64,000 nucleotides of DNA. Origin: Chitinibacter tainanensis DSM 15459. Its GTDB lineage: Bacteria > Pseudomonadota > Gammaproteobacteria > Burkholderiales > Chitinibacteraceae. Position 1 is the stretch's first letter. Every line of letters starts with the position of its first letter. The stretch is taken from contig NZ_KE386952.1 in assembly GCF_000429785.1 (NCBI RefSeq), forward strand, positions 396,917 through 460,916. The letters run 5' to 3'. A program made the position numbers and the translations under genes. Under the pieces are notes generated by a model. That model saw only the letters and a list, made by a program, of their open reading frames with translations. It made no database searches and was not told where the DNA came from. Below, piece after piece: positions 1 to 8,467 of this stretch.

Positions 1-331
1 ACAAGCGTTTGATGTCTTCCGAGGCCACCGCCAGCGCCAGCTCATCGGCGGTCATACCCGATAACACCGCCAGCGCGATCTTGGCACCGATGCCGGTGAC
101 TTTAATCAGTGAGCGAAAGGCATTGCGCTCTTCGCGCGTCGCGAAGCCGTACAGCAGCTGCGCGTCTTCACGCACCACCAGATGGGTAAAGAGGGTTGTC
201 GCTTCGCCCAGATGCGGCAGCACATAAAACGTGCTCATCGGCACATCCACTTCATAGCCCACGCCGCCGACATCCAGTAGGATTTGCGGCGGCTGTTTTT
301 CCAGCAGTTTGCCCGTCAGGCGACCAATCAT
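1..331 (-). CDS. ruvA: Holliday junction helicase subunit RuvA (partial, N-terminal part)
   Basis: Reading the minus strand from 331, the protein begins [12 protein letters not shown] and continues with [12 protein letters not shown], the OB-fold start of RuvA. Further on, [17 protein letters not shown]-like residues (seen as [14 protein letters not shown]) form the first helix-hairpin-helix DNA-binding motif. RuvA tetramers hold the four-way junction and recruit the RuvB motor for branch migration. The gene runs off the left window edge, so about 110 residues are seen of roughly 200. It lies downstream of ruvC on the same strand with a 181-nt gap that holds a 49-bp repeat, the usual ruvC-ruvA order. 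The family call is safe; the C-terminal RuvB-binding domain is not visible. Confidence 0.95.
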   Translation of the reverse strand, partial: MIGRLTGKLLEKQPPQILLDVGGVGYEVDVPMSTFYVLPHLGEATTLFTHLVVREDAQLLYGFATREERNAFRSLIKVTGIGAKIALAVLSGMTADELALAVASEDIKRL

Positions 332-464
332 GATGAGACTCTGCGCCAAGCGCCAAGGTGAACGAACGTACAGTATACCGGCCACAAGGCAAAAACCAAA
401 CCGGTGCGGCGCGCGCTGCGGCATTCATGCGTAGCCAGCAGTGTTACCGGCCAAATTTACAGCA

Positions 465-513
465 GGGTATAGCGCCAAAAACCAATTAGGATAATGCCTA
501 CATGGCAATACCC
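465..513. repeat. 49-bp GGGTAT/ATACCC element, copy 1
   Basis: Exactly 49 bp from GGGTATAGCGCC to TGGCAATACCC, both end hexamers perfect. It lies between ruvC and ruvA and its last base is the G of the minus-strand TAG stop codon of ruvC. Its right part (AATGCCTACATGGCAATACCC region) closely matches copy 31591. Confidence 0.85.
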
Positions 514-1043
514 TAGGCCATGCGCCCACGCTTCATCGACATCCGATAAGCCGCCAGCTGCTTGGCCGCGCCCCCTTGATGCTGGGCATGGGTAAGGGCC
601 ACCCCGAGGGCATCGGCCGCATCCGCTTGTGGCACGCCGGACAGGCGCAGATGGCGTTGCACCATCAAGCCCACTTGCTCTTTATCGGCATGGCCATTGC
701 CGACCACCGCCTGCTTGACCTGCAAGGCGGTGTATTCCGCCACCGGCAAGCCCGCCAGCACCAGCGCGGCCACACAGGCGCCCCGCGCTTGCCCCAGCAT
801 CAGCGTGGCGGCCGGGTTTACATTGACAAACACTTGCTCGATGGCCGATTCGCTGGGCTGATAGGTGGCCACAATTTTCTCGATACCATCCAGAATAATG
901 CGGATACGGTCGGCCAGCGCGCCGCCTTGGGTTTTGATACAACCCGAGGCCACATAAATACGCTCTTGGCCCACCACATCAATCACCCCAAAGCCGGTGG
1001 TGCGCGAGCCGGGGTCAATGCCGAGGATGCGGGCGCGACTCAT
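513..1043 (-). CDS. ruvC: Crossover junction endodeoxyribonuclease RuvC
   Basis: A 176-residue protein, normal length for RuvC, the Holliday junction resolvase that nicks the two like strands after RuvAB branch migration. The RNase H-like catalytic acids are visible: D10 in [14 protein letters not shown]69 in [11 protein letters not shown], and D141/D144 in [31 protein letters not shown] is the typical conserved core. The start overlaps the stop of the upstream TonB-like gene by 4 nt (AATGA), indicating translational coupling. The TAG stop codon abuts a 49-bp repeat: its G is the first base of the element read on the minus strand. Confidence 0.97.
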   Translation of the reverse strand: MSRARILGIDPGSRTTGFGVIDVVGQERIYVASGCIKTQGGALADRIRIILDGIEKIVATYQPSESAIEQVFVNVNPAATLMLGQARGACVAALVLAGLPVAEYTALQVKQAVVGNGHADKEQVGLMVQRHLRLSGVPQADAADALGVALTHAQHQGGAAKQLAAYRMSMKRGRMA

Positions 1044-1909
1044 TCGCTGGTGAGGGTTTGCCGCTCGAAAGTCCAGGTGCGGGTAATGACCAGCACTGTC
1101 GCCGGCTTGCCGCTGGCGTCGAGCATATCGGGTGGCAGGCGCGAGAAAGGTGCCGCCATTTTGAGAATACGCAGTGCAGCGGCATCCAGCTCGGCATTGC
1201 CTGAGGACTTATCAATCTGCGAGCTGAGCATTTGCCCATCCGCGCCGATCTCAACCGTCACGCGCAGCTGGCCGTAAATCTTGCGCCCGCTGGCATCCAC
1301 CGGATAGGCCATGGTGCCGATTTTTTCGATTTTTTGCCGCCAGCCATCCATATACATGGCCACGCTGGTTTGCTTGGCGCGGGCGCCAACAAAGGCTTTG
1401 CGCGGCTTGCTTTGATAATCGTGATTTTGCTTGGCGATCTGCGCAGCCAGCGCGGCGATTTCCTGCTGGCGGCGGGTTTGTTCTTTCAGGGTTTCCAGAT
1501 CCAGCGGCGCTTCCGGCGCGGCTTCGCTGTTTTTTTGCTGGCTGGGGGCGGCGGGCGCCGGTTTAAGTTGCGACATCAGCCGCACATTTTGTTCTTCCAG
1601 CTGCTTGAGCTTGGCTTCCACTTGCTCCAGCTCAGGGTCGCTGGGCTTGGTTTTGGCCGGCAGCGCCGATTTCACCCGATGATTGGCCGCATCGGTATTA
1701 CCGCCGCCATCCAGATCAACCTGGGCCTCTACTTCGGCATTGCTGGGCTTGGTGGTGGTTTTTTGATTCACCAGCACCACTTCCAGCGGATTTTGCGACA
1801 GCAATTGGCGTGGCGAGGGCAGCACAAATTTGATGCCGAAAATAGGAAAGGCGTGCAGCACCAGCGATATCAACATCGCGGTGACCATAAAACGTTGCCC
1901 CCGATCCAT
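1040..1909 (-). CDS. TonB-family energy-transducer-like protein
   Basis: A 289-residue protein with one N-terminal membrane segment (about residues 8-30), a charged, Pro/Gln/Glu-rich middle with a likely coiled coil (about 95-160, [21 protein letters not shown]), and a C-terminal TonB-like domain (about 195-285; [38 protein letters not shown]). TonB proteins carry proton-motive energy to outer-membrane receptors across the periplasm. No exbB or exbD is adjacent; instead it is coupled to ruvC by a 4-nt overlap, a layout I would expect to be conserved in related genomes but cannot check. GGAAGAG lies 5 nt before the ATG. The family is clear; which receptor it serves, or whether it acts as TolA-like stabiliser, is open. 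Confidence 0.85.
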   Translation of the reverse strand: MDRGQRFMVTAMLISLVLHAFPIFGIKFVLPSPRQLLSQNPLEVVLVNQKTTTKPSNAEVEAQVDLDGGGNTDAANHRVKSALPAKTKPSDPELEQVEAKLKQLEEQNVRLMSQLKPAPAAPSQQKNSEAAPEAPLDLETLKEQTRRQQEIAALAAQIAKQNHDYQSKPRKAFVGARAKQTSVAMYMDGWRQKIEKIGTMAYPVDASGRKIYGQLRVTVEIGADGQMLSSQIDKSSGNAELDAAALRILKMAAPFSRLPPDMLDASGKPATVLVITRTWTFERQTLTSE

Positions 1910-2036
1910 TTAGCTCTTCCCGCATCCGATTTTGCACAATCGCGCGAGTGTAGCACAGCCATCCCCGCCGCCACTGTGGCGGGCGCAACTTGGCTAAAGC
2001 GGAGTAGAATGAAAGGAAGGAAAACGACACGGATTG

Positions 2037-2348
2037 ATGATTATGCGCAACACTTTGATGCTGATGCTGCTGTTAGCCTGTGGGCTAAGCCACGCCGCCG
2101 AGGATGGCGCAAAAGTAGCCGCTAAATATAACTGTCTGGGCTGTCATGCCGTGGATAAGAAAATCGTGGGCCCAGCCTATAAAGATGTCGCCAAACGGTA
2201 TAAAGGGCAGAAAGACGCCGAAGCCATGCTGATGGCCGAAGTGCGCAAAGGCCTGCCGGGCGGCAAGTGGGGGCAGATCCCGATGCCGGCCCAGCAAATC
2301 GAAGATAAAGATTTACGCACGATTATCCGTTGGGTTTTGGCACAGTAG
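2037..2348 (+). CDS. Small class I cytochrome c (c551/c552 type)
   Basis: About 103 residues: a signal peptide (MRNTLMLMLLLACGLSHA, cleavage before AEDG) and a mature domain of about 80 residues. The heme-attachment motif CLGCH and the distal Met ligand in IPMPAQQI are seen, along with VGPAYKDVAKRY, typical of c551/c552 electron carriers in the periplasm that feed terminal oxidases or nitrite reductase. ATG codons occur at 2037 and 2043 and a TTG at 2034; the purine-rich AAGGAAGG lies rather far upstream (2012-2019), so the exact start is uncertain. It is divergent from the TonB-like gene and stands alone. Confidence 0.93.
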   Translation: MIMRNTLMLMLLLACGLSHAAEDGAKVAAKYNCLGCHAVDKKIVGPAYKDVAKRYKGQKDAEAMLMAEVRKGLPGGKWGQIPMPAQQIEDKDLRTIIRWVLAQ

Positions 2349-2498
2349 CCCCCATATAGCGAAATCGGCAGGGTGTAGATTTAACGGGATTGTCATTCAG
2401 GCCGTATTGCCATCCCAACCCCAGTTAGATTAAGCTGCCCCTCCTATTGGGTTTGCTTAGTTTGTAAGCGGACAATTCAAAGAAAAGCGAGAAAAATC

Positions 2499-2915
2499 AT
2501 GGCAAAACTCACGGAACAAGACATCCGGAACTGGAATGGTCCCGAAGATGACTACATGAATGCGGCTCATCTCGAGTTCTTCCGCGAGCGTCTGTTGCAG
2601 ATGAAAGCCGAGCTGGTTGCCAATGCATCGCAAACGACCAACCACCTGCAAGAGCAGGAAGCGACGCCTGATCCGGCTGATCGCGCCACGCTGGAAGAAG
2701 AATATGCACTGGAATTGCGCACACGCGATCGCGAACGCAAACTGCTGCTGAAAATCGATTCGACGCTGCGCAAGATCGACGAAGACAACTACGGTTACTG
2801 TGAAGACACCGGCGAGCCAATCGGTTTGCTGCGTTTGCTGGCCCGCCCAACGGCTTCATTGTCGCTGGAAGCGCAAGAGCGTCGCGAGCGGCAGAAAAAG
2901 CAATACGCTGACTAA
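2499..2915 (+). CDS. dksA: RNA polymerase-binding transcription factor DksA (zinc-finger-less variant)
   Basis: A 138-residue DksA, the ppGpp co-factor that binds the RNA polymerase secondary channel to control rRNA and amino-acid promoters. The coiled-coil tip motif DPADRA is intact (DxxDxA). The C-terminal globular domain reads YCEDTGEPIGLLRLLARP followed by TASLSLEAQERRE: the four-cysteine zinc finger of E. coli is reduced to a single Cys, with T, S and A at the other positions. This form is familiar from Neisseria and other betaproteobacteria, so it is a functional subfamily and not decay. The Fur-family gene follows after 9 nt and is probably co-transcribed. Confidence 0.97.
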   Translation: MAKLTEQDIRNWNGPEDDYMNAAHLEFFRERLLQMKAELVANASQTTNHLQEQEATPDPADRATLEEEYALELRTRDRERKLLLKIDSTLRKIDEDNYGYCEDTGEPIGLLRLLARPTASLSLEAQERRERQKKQYAD

Positions 2916-2924
2916 GGCTGGCGC

Positions 2925-3341
2925 ATGAACGACGCCACGCTGGCGCAAGCCCGCGAGCTGCTTAGCAAAACCCGCGCCCGGCAAACCCCGGCGCGGGTTC
3001 ATATTTTAGCGACCTTGCTCGGCGCGCAGCGCCCGCTGTCGCACCAAGATGTGCAAGAGCTGCTAGAGCCGAGCCTCGATCGAGTCACCGTTTATCGGGT
3101 GCTCGACTGGCTTACCGCTGAAAACCTCGCCCACAAGCTAGCGGGCGATGACCGGGTCTGGCGCTTCTCCGCCGCCAAAGCCCCGCACCATCACGCGCAT
3201 TTTCACTGTCAACAGTGCGGTAAATTCTACTGCCTGGAAGACATTCGCACCGATTTGCCGATGGCCCTGCCCAAGCATTTCGTAGCCGACTCGGTGGAAA
3301 TCACCGTCAAAGGCCTGTGTGCCAGCTGCCAAACCAGCTAA
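2925..3341 (+). CDS. Fur-family metal-responsive regulator (Zur-like)
   Basis: A 138-residue Fur-superfamily repressor. The winged helix carries DRVTVYRVLDWL in the recognition-helix position. The dimerisation domain has HHHAHFHCQQCGKFYCLE, with a CxxC and the His cluster of the sensory site, and a second CxxC near the end (GLCASCQ), the structural zinc site. Two intact CxxC pairs favour a Zur or Fur-like zinc-containing protein over Mur/Nur, but the regulated metal cannot be told from sequence alone. It follows dksA by 9 nt, and a COG0523 metallochaperone gene of the kind often under Zur control lies 2 kb downstream on the other strand. Confidence 0.9.
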   Translation: MNDATLAQARELLSKTRARQTPARVHILATLLGAQRPLSHQDVQELLEPSLDRVTVYRVLDWLTAENLAHKLAGDDRVWRFSAAKAPHHHAHFHCQQCGKFYCLEDIRTDLPMALPKHFVADSVEITVKGLCASCQTS

Positions 3342-3545
3342 GCAGCGGCAGCCTGCGCCGCCGTTTGGCTTGCCGCCCGGCGCGTAAGACGCTAATCTGT
3401 TCCCTTTAAGAGATACAGGCAATCACCGATTGCATCTGACTGCTGACTGTTGATCTACTCAGCCACAGACGCGCCGCGATGACCACCGCGGCAGTCAACG
3501 ACACACCACCGTGATGTTGAGATCGCGCCCCAATATACCGTACCA

Positions 3546-3594
3546 GGGTATCTTGCTATAGACCAAGGGCGAGCAGCACTCTAAGACAATACTT
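3546..3594. repeat. 49-bp element, copy 2 (degenerate right end)
   Basis: Starts GGGTATCTTGC and ends CAATACTT exactly 49 bp later, in the 281-nt gap before the DAHP synthase gene. Only the right hexamer deviates (ATACTT for ATACCC). It lies 28 nt before the aroG start, so it is part of the leader or promoter. I see no other feature in this gap. Confidence 0.6.
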
Positions 3595-3622
3595 CGATTG
3601 CAATTTTGCCGCAGGGACGACC

Positions 3623-4693
3623 ATGCATTACCAAACCGACGACGTACGCATCCGCGAAATTAAAGAATTACTGCCCCCGGTGGCGGTGATTGAGAAATAT
3701 CCTGTTAACGAAACCGCGTCGACTGCCGTGTTTGAAACCCGGCAGGCGATTCACCGCATCCTGAACGACGAAGACGACCGCCTGCTGGTCATCATCGGCC
3801 CCTGTTCGATTCATGACACCAAATCAGCGCTGGAATATGGCGAGCGCCTGCTGAAACTGCGCGAAGTCTACAAAGACCAGCTGGAAGTCGTGATGCGCGT
3901 GTATTTCGAAAAACCGCGTACCACCGTGGGCTGGAAAGGCCTGATCAACGATCCGTTCCTCAATGGCAGCTTCAATATCAACGAAGGCCTGCGCATTGCG
4001 CGCAAATTGCTGGTAGATCTGAACAACACCGGCCTGCCAACCGCCGGCGAATTCCTCGACATGATCACCCCGCAATATGTGGCCGATCTGATGAGCTGGG
4101 GCGCGATTGGCGCGCGCACCACCGAATCACAAGTGCACCGCGAGCTGGCGTCTGGCCTGTCTTGCCCGGTAGGCTTTAAAAACGGCACCGATGGCAATCT
4201 GAAAATCGCCTTCGACGCGATCAAATCAGCCAGCCAGCCACACCATTTCCTGTCGGTGACTAAATACGGTCATTCTGCGATTGTGGCCACCGGCGGCAAC
4301 CCGGATTGCCACGTGATTCTGCGCGGCGGTAAAGAGCCTAACTACGACGAAAACCACGTGCGCGCCGCCACGGCCGATCTGGCTGCCGCCGGTCTGGCAC
4401 AGAAAATCATGGTCGATTTCAGCCACGCCAATAGCCGCAAAGACTATCGTCGCCAGATGGAAGTGTGTAACGACGTTTGCGCGCAAGTCAGCGGCGGCAA
4501 CGAGGCGATCTTTGGTGTAATGGTAGAAAGCCATCTGGTGGAAGGCCGCCAGGACGACAACAGCGGCAAAGAGCTGTGCTACGGCCAATCGATTACCGAT
4601 GCCTGCATCGGCTGGGCCGACACGGAAAAACTGCTGGCCGATCTGGCCAATGCCGTGGCCACCCGTCGCGCACTGAAAAAAGTGAACGTGTAA
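3623..4693 (+). CDS. aroG: 3-deoxy-7-phosphoheptulonate synthase (class I DAHP synthase)
   Basis: A 356-residue class I (AroF/G/H) enzyme that condenses phosphoenolpyruvate with erythrose 4-phosphate, the first step of the shikimate pathway. Diagnostic segments are all present: IIGPCSIHD, RVYFEKPRTTVGWKGLINDP, GARTTESQVHRELASGLSCP, GFKNGTDG, HVILRGGK and MVDFSHANSRKD, supplying the metal-binding Cys and His and the PEP-binding Arg/Lys residues. The start follows AGGGACGACC. Which aromatic amino acid inhibits it cannot be read with confidence, so the symbol aroG stands for the group. It stands alone; the inverted repeat just downstream probably ends its transcript. Confidence 0.96.
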   Translation: MHYQTDDVRIREIKELLPPVAVIEKYPVNETASTAVFETRQAIHRILNDEDDRLLVIIGPCSIHDTKSALEYGERLLKLREVYKDQLEVVMRVYFEKPRTTVGWKGLINDPFLNGSFNINEGLRIARKLLVDLNNTGLPTAGEFLDMITPQYVADLMSWGAIGARTTESQVHRELASGLSCPVGFKNGTDGNLKIAFDAIKSASQPHHFLSVTKYGHSAIVATGGNPDCHVILRGGKEPNYDENHVRAATADLAAAGLAQKIMVDFSHANSRKDYRRQMEVCNDVCAQVSGGNEAIFGVMVESHLVEGRQDDNSGKELCYGQSITDACIGWADTEKLLADLANAVATRRALKKVNV

Positions 4694-4718
4694 GCGCTCC
4701 GCGCCATTCGTTCATCAA

Positions 4719-4767
4719 GGGTATTGCCCGCCAAGCATTCATTTGCAAGGCGCACAGGGCAATACCC
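4719..4767. repeat. 49-bp element, copy 3, likely acting as terminator of aroG
   Basis: Both ends are perfect and the arms extend to 13 bp (AAGGGTATTGCCC at 4717-4729 and its complement at 4757-4769), with a 27-nt loop. The right arm runs into TTTATTTTTT, so on the plus strand it has the form of an intrinsic terminator for the DAHP synthase gene. Confidence 0.85.
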
Positions 4768-4837
4768 TTTTATTTTTTAGAACTTACCGCACCATCTTAC
4801 TGCGCAGAAAAAGCCAATCCGGGCTGGCCAATCCACG

Positions 4838-5464
4838 CTAGAAATAATCGATCCGTGGCTGCGTTTCGGCCGCCAGCAAACGCTCGGCCAGCGCTTTTTC
4901 GCGCGCCGCCAGCGCCTGCATATTGTCGCGCTGGCCCACGGCCAGCCGCTGGCAATACACATCGCCATGCCGTGGCTCCAAAATCACCTTGCGCGCCCAT
5001 GCGCCGCCCCAGTCACACGCCACCAGCGGAATCTCTTCCGCCGCCAGCCAGCGCTCGGCAAACAGCATATTTTTACGCCCCATACTGAATTGCAGCGAGA
5101 GATTGAGCAGATCACCACCGCCAAAGGCCTTGGCCTGCAGCCGCGTGCGCATGGCGCCAGCTTTGAGCATGGCATTGAGCAGCACTTCCATCGAGGTCAG
5201 CCCCGACAGATAGCCGGCTTCATCATCTTGGGAATGTTTCAGGGGCACCAGAAAATGATTCATCCCGATCAGATGCTGCTCGGGGTCGTGCAAACAGACG
5301 GCCACGCACGAGCCGAGCGTGGTCTTGATCGGGTGATGGCGGTGCACGGCCACTTCGCCGGCCAGCAGATTATGCGCCCGGATTTCCAGCTGGCGCAGAT
5401 CGCAAGCGCGCTGGTCGACCGTTTCACCGGGCGTATCGTAATGAACCCATTTCATTGGCGGCAT
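4838..5464 (-). CDS. cheD: Chemoreceptor glutamine deamidase CheD
   Basis: A 208-residue CheD, which deamidates glutamines in chemoreceptors and, in many species, binds CheC. The catalytic pair is visible as C53 in TTLGSCVAVCLHD and H70 in LIGMNHFLVP; AKAFGGGDLL is the conserved loop. It has an extended C-terminal tail (about residues 165-208, charged and helical) compared with short Bacillus-type CheD. It is an orphan here, with no other che genes next to it; a soluble chemoreceptor lies 39 kb away in the window. The start at 5464 has no strong ribosome-binding site; an ATG three codons later is an alternative. Confidence 0.93.
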   Translation of the reverse strand: MPPMKWVHYDTPGETVDQRACDLRQLEIRAHNLLAGEVAVHRHHPIKTTLGSCVAVCLHDPEQHLIGMNHFLVPLKHSQDDEAGYLSGLTSMEVLLNAMLKAGAMRTRLQAKAFGGGDLLNLSLQFSMGRKNMLFAERWLAAEEIPLVACDWGGAWARKVILEPRHGDVYCQRLAVGQRDNMQALAAREKALAERLLAAETQPRIDYF

Positions 5465-5512
5465 ACGGGTGGGAGAACCGCTTTACTATAGGCCAACCCA
5501 CCCAGCCTTGCC

Positions 5513-6733
5513 TTAGGCGAGCGCCGGCGCTGTCTCGGCGGTTGCGTCGCTCACCTCGCCCCAGCGCGGGAAGGGGTCGGGCAGGGCACGCCAGCTGCCG
5601 CTGCTCAGCTCCGCCGGGGTGAGCAGGCAAGCATCCAGTTGCTCACGCAGCGCGGCTTCATCCATACCACAGCCAATCAGCACCAGCTGCTGCCGGCGAT
5701 CGCCATACAGCGGGTCCCAGTTGGCGCGGATTTCGGCCTGGCTCTCTTCATCGCTGGGCCAGTATTCTTCTGGCGTGGCCGCCCACCAGTAGCCGCCGGC
5801 GCCATGCCGGCAAGCCCCGCCCGCCTGCGACCAGCTCCCGGCAAATTCAGGCCGGCTGGCGAGCCAGAAAAAGCCCTTCGAGCGAATCACGCCCGGCCAT
5901 TCGTGATTGATCAAGGCCCAGAAGCGCTGCGGGTGCAGTGGGGCGCGGGCGTTCCAGACAAAACTACTGATGCCGTATTCCTCGGTTTCTGGCAGATGTT
6001 CGCCGCGCAGCTCGGCCAGCCAGCCGGGGGCGTTTTCGGCTTCGGCAAAATCAAAGCGCCCGGTGCCCAAAATCGCCGGTAGCGGCACTTGCCCTTGCTC
6101 GGCCACAAGCTGCACCGCGCGCGGGTTCAGCGCCGCCAGAATGCCCTGCAGCTGGCCCAGCTGCTCGGCGCTGACCAAATCCGGCTTGCTGATCACCAGC
6201 ACATCGCAAAACTCCACCTGCTCGATCAGCAGATCAACCAGCGTACGGTCGTCGTCTTCGCCGGCGCTGCCGCCGCGTTCTGCCAACAGCTCGCTACTGG
6301 CGTAATCACGCAGAAAATTAAACGCATCCACCACGGTGACCATGGTATCGAGCTGGGCCAGATCGGCCAGCGATTGGCCTTGTTCGTCGCGGAAGGTGAA
6401 GGTTTCGGCAATCGGCAGCGGCTCGGCAATGCCGGTGGATTCGATCAGCAGATAATCAAAGCGGCCATCGCGCGCCAACTGGGCCACTTCTTGCAGCAAA
6501 TCTTCGCGCAACGTGCAGCAAATGCAGCCATTGCTCATTTCCACCAGCCGCTCTTCGCCACGGCGAAAGCCGCCCTGATGGATCAGCTCGCCATCGATAT
6601 TCACATTGGAGAGATCATTCACAATCACCGCCACCCGCAAACCTTCGCGGTTGCGCAGCACGTGATTGAGTAAAGTGGTTTTCCCGGCGCCCAGAAAGCC
6701 GGATAAAACGGTGACCGGAAGTTTTTGCGACAT
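5513..6733 (-). CDS. COG0523 (CobW/ZigA-type) GTP-dependent metallochaperone
   Basis: A 406-residue G3E GTPase. The P-loop GFLGAGKTT (12-20), the metal-binding CICC (C70, C72, C73 in [12 protein letters not shown]), the Walker B-like ESTG and the base-recognition SKPD are present, followed by a CobW C-terminal domain with Trp-rich segments ([22 protein letters not shown]). Members of this class (ZigA, YciC, ZNG1) insert zinc or cobalt into client proteins and are often induced by zinc shortage through Zur. The upstream gap (6734-6869) carries a GTTGCGCAAC palindrome at 6785-6794 inside a run of GTTGC repeats; it does not resemble the usual Zur box. The metal and client are not determinable here. 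Confidence 0.9.
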   Translation of the reverse strand: MSQKLPVTVLSGFLGAGKTTLLNHVLRNREGLRVAVIVNDLSNVNIDGELIHQGGFRRGEERLVEMSNGCICCTLREDLLQEVAQLARDGRFDYLLIESTGIAEPLPIAETFTFRDEQGQSLADLAQLDTMVTVVDAFNFLRDYASSELLAERGGSAGEDDDRTLVDLLIEQVEFCDVLVISKPDLVSAEQLGQLQGILAALNPRAVQLVAEQGQVPLPAILGTGRFDFAEAENAPGWLAELRGEHLPETEEYGISSFVWNARAPLHPQRFWALINHEWPGVIRSKGFFWLASRPEFAGSWSQAGGACRHGAGGYWWAATPEEYWPSDEESQAEIRANWDPLYGDRRQQLVLIGCGMDEAALREQLDACLLTPAELSSGSWRALPDPFPRWGEVSDATAETAPALA

Positions 6734-6869
6734 GGCGGTTTTCCTGTTGCACTGAAAACGGCCATCATAATTAAACGCAACTCAGTTGCGCAACTATGTT
6801 GCATATAGAGCAAAAAAAATGGCCGGTGGGCAACCGGCCAAAACAGGGAGGATTTTCGACAACAATCGA

Positions 6870-7463
6870 TTACAGGGCGCCGATTTGCTGGCGGGCTTGT
6901 GCCAGCGCGGGGTCACGCACATCCGGGCCCATCGCCAGGCCTTCGGCGGTGATGACGCGAATATCGGTGATGCCCAAAAAGCCCAGCAGCACGCGCAGAT
7001 AATCCACATGGGCAATCCCGGTAGGGGTGCCGGCATGCTGACCACCGGCGGTAGCCACGATCACGGCGCGTTTGCCACCGGCCAGGCCTTCCGGGCCATT
7101 GGCGCCGTATTTAAAGGTCACGCCGGCCACGCTGATCATATCGATCCAGGCTTTGAGCTGGCTGGGGATCGAGAAGTTGTACATCGGCGCGCCAATCACC
7201 AGGGTATCGGCCGCCAGAAACTCGGCCATGACCGCTTCGGCTTCACGCACTTGCGCGGCTTGCTCGGCGCTACGGCTTTCGGCCGGCGTACCTTTGGCCG
7301 CCAGCAGCGCGCCATCCAGTTGCAGCGCATGCTGAGCCAAATCGCGGTAAACCACATTCACGCTGCTTTCTGCCAAGCGAATGCTTTCTACGACTTCGCG
7401 AGTCAGTTGGCGCGAAACAGAATGGTCGGCCAGGATGCTGGAATCAAGATGCAGGATATTCAT
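6870..7463 (-). CDS. azoR: FMN-dependent NADH:quinone oxidoreductase / azoreductase AzoR
   Basis: About 197 residues from the ATG at 7463, chosen because AAAGGA precedes it by 8 nt; an upstream in-frame start lacks this. The flavodoxin-like fold is shown by NILHLDSSI with SVSRQLT (FMN phosphate loop), IGAPMYNFSIPSQLKAWID and VIVATAGGQHAG. AzoR enzymes reduce quinones and azo dyes by two-electron transfer and protect against thiol or electrophile stress. A LysR gene is divergent from it with a 104-nt intergenic region containing the palindrome GAATATATTC (7509-7518), so control by that regulator is likely but inferred. Confidence 0.95.
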   Translation of the reverse strand: MNILHLDSSILADHSVSRQLTREVVESIRLAESSVNVVYRDLAQHALQLDGALLAAKGTPAESRSAEQAAQVREAEAVMAEFLAADTLVIGAPMYNFSIPSQLKAWIDMISVAGVTFKYGANGPEGLAGGKRAVIVATAGGQHAGTPTGIAHVDYLRVLLGFLGITDIRVITAEGLAMGPDVRDPALAQARQQIGAL

Positions 7464-7567
7464 GGTGGTGTCCTTTGCGCGGGGCGCATTCAAGTTTTGA
7501 TGGACACAGAATATATTCGATGCAAAATTGGCACTAGTTAGTGAATTTGGGAAGGATTGTTCTATCT
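7464..7567. promoter_or_regulatory. Divergent azoR / LysR control region
   Basis: The 104 nt between the two divergent starts hold the perfect palindrome GAATATATTC (7509-7518) and an imperfect one, CACTAGTTAGTG, near 7532-7543. LysR regulators typically bind such dyads between themselves and the gene they control. The binding itself is inferred. Confidence 0.45.
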
Positions 7568-8467
7568 ATGCAACCAATCTGTGCCGACTTTAATGATTAT
7601 GTGTATTTCGCCCGCGTGGTGGATTGCGGCGGGTTTTCCGCTGCGGCACGCCACATTGGCATCCCCAAGTCGCGGTTATCGCGGCGCATTGCCGCACTGG
7701 AAAGCCGGCTTGGGGTGCGGCTGTTACAGCGCAGTACGCGCAAACTCACGCTCACCGATGTGGGGCAACAGTTTCTCAGCCATTGCCAAACCATCTTGCG
7801 CGAGGGCGAAGCCGCCGAGCGGGTGGCCGCCAGCTTGCTCGCCGAGCCCGCCGGACGGGTGCGGCTATCGGCGCCGGCCGAATTACTCAATCGCCTCACC
7901 GAAATGCTGCAGCGCTTTATTCTGCAACACCCCAAAGTGGTGCTCGAAACCGTGGCCACTGCGCGGCGGGTCGATCTTCTGGAAGAAGGCATCGATGTGG
8001 CGCTGCGGGTACGCACTACCGATGATGAAGACCCCCAATGGGCCACCCGACGCCTACGCCCGGCCTATGCGGTGCTGGTGGCCAGCCCCGCGCTGGTGCA
8101 GCAGCTGGGCGGCATACTCACCCCCGGCGCGCTGGCGATGGCGCCGGCTTTGGGCGTGGTGGGCGCGGATCAGCGCATTCACTGGCGGCTGATGAATGCC
8201 CAGGGCGAAGTGCGCGAATTCAGCCTGCCGCCCCGCCTAGTTACCGAGCATTTTGGCTTGCGCCGGCAGGCGGCGCTGGATGGCCTGGGCGTGACCATGA
8301 TGCCGCGGGAAAACGTTGCGGCCGAGCTGGCCGCCGGTACGCTGGTGGAAGTTTTACCCGACTGGCATTTCCCGCCCAGCTATTTGCAGGCGGTGTATGT
8401 CAGCCAGCGGGGCTTATCGCCCGCGGTGCGGGCCTTGCTCGATCTGCTGGTAGAAACGCTAGGCTAA
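7568..8467 (+). CDS. LysR-family transcriptional regulator (next to azoR)
   Basis: About 299 residues from the ATG at 7568 (GAAGGA upstream at 7551-7556; an earlier GTG at 7541 is less likely). N-terminal winged helix-turn-helix: FNDYVYFARVVDCGGFSAAARHIG, then PKSRLSRRIAALESRLGVRLLQRSTRKLTLTDVG. The C-terminal co-inducer domain starts near residue 88. It belongs to the CrgA/QhpR-like group that often regulates quinone- or electrophile-responsive oxidoreductases. Its position, divergent from azoR, suggests it controls azoR. It ends directly against the stop codon of the convergent TDT transporter gene, with no nucleotides between. Confidence 0.92.
   Translation: MQPICADFNDYVYFARVVDCGGFSAAARHIGIPKSRLSRRIAALESRLGVRLLQRSTRKLTLTDVGQQFLSHCQTILREGEAAERVAASLLAEPAGRVRLSAPAELLNRLTEMLQRFILQHPKVVLETVATARRVDLLEEGIDVALRVRTTDDEDPQWATRRLRPAYAVLVASPALVQQLGGILTPGALAMAPALGVVGADQRIHWRLMNAQGEVREFSLPPRLVTEHFGLRRQAALDGLGVTMMPRENVAAELAAGTLVEVLPDWHFPPSYLQAVYVSQRGLSPAVRALLDLLVETLG

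Noticed and set aside
576-1277. Plus-strand frame over ruvC
   Set aside because: Antisense of ruvC; no protein-like features.
1232-2125. Long plus-strand frame antisense to the TonB-like gene
   Set aside because: Leu/His/Gly-rich composition typical of the antisense of a GC-rich gene; the minus-strand protein has clear family features.
2815-2880. DksA as a degraded pseudogene because three zinc-finger Cys are missing
   Set aside because: The same C-T-S-A pattern is found in functional DksA proteins of Neisseria and other betaproteobacteria.
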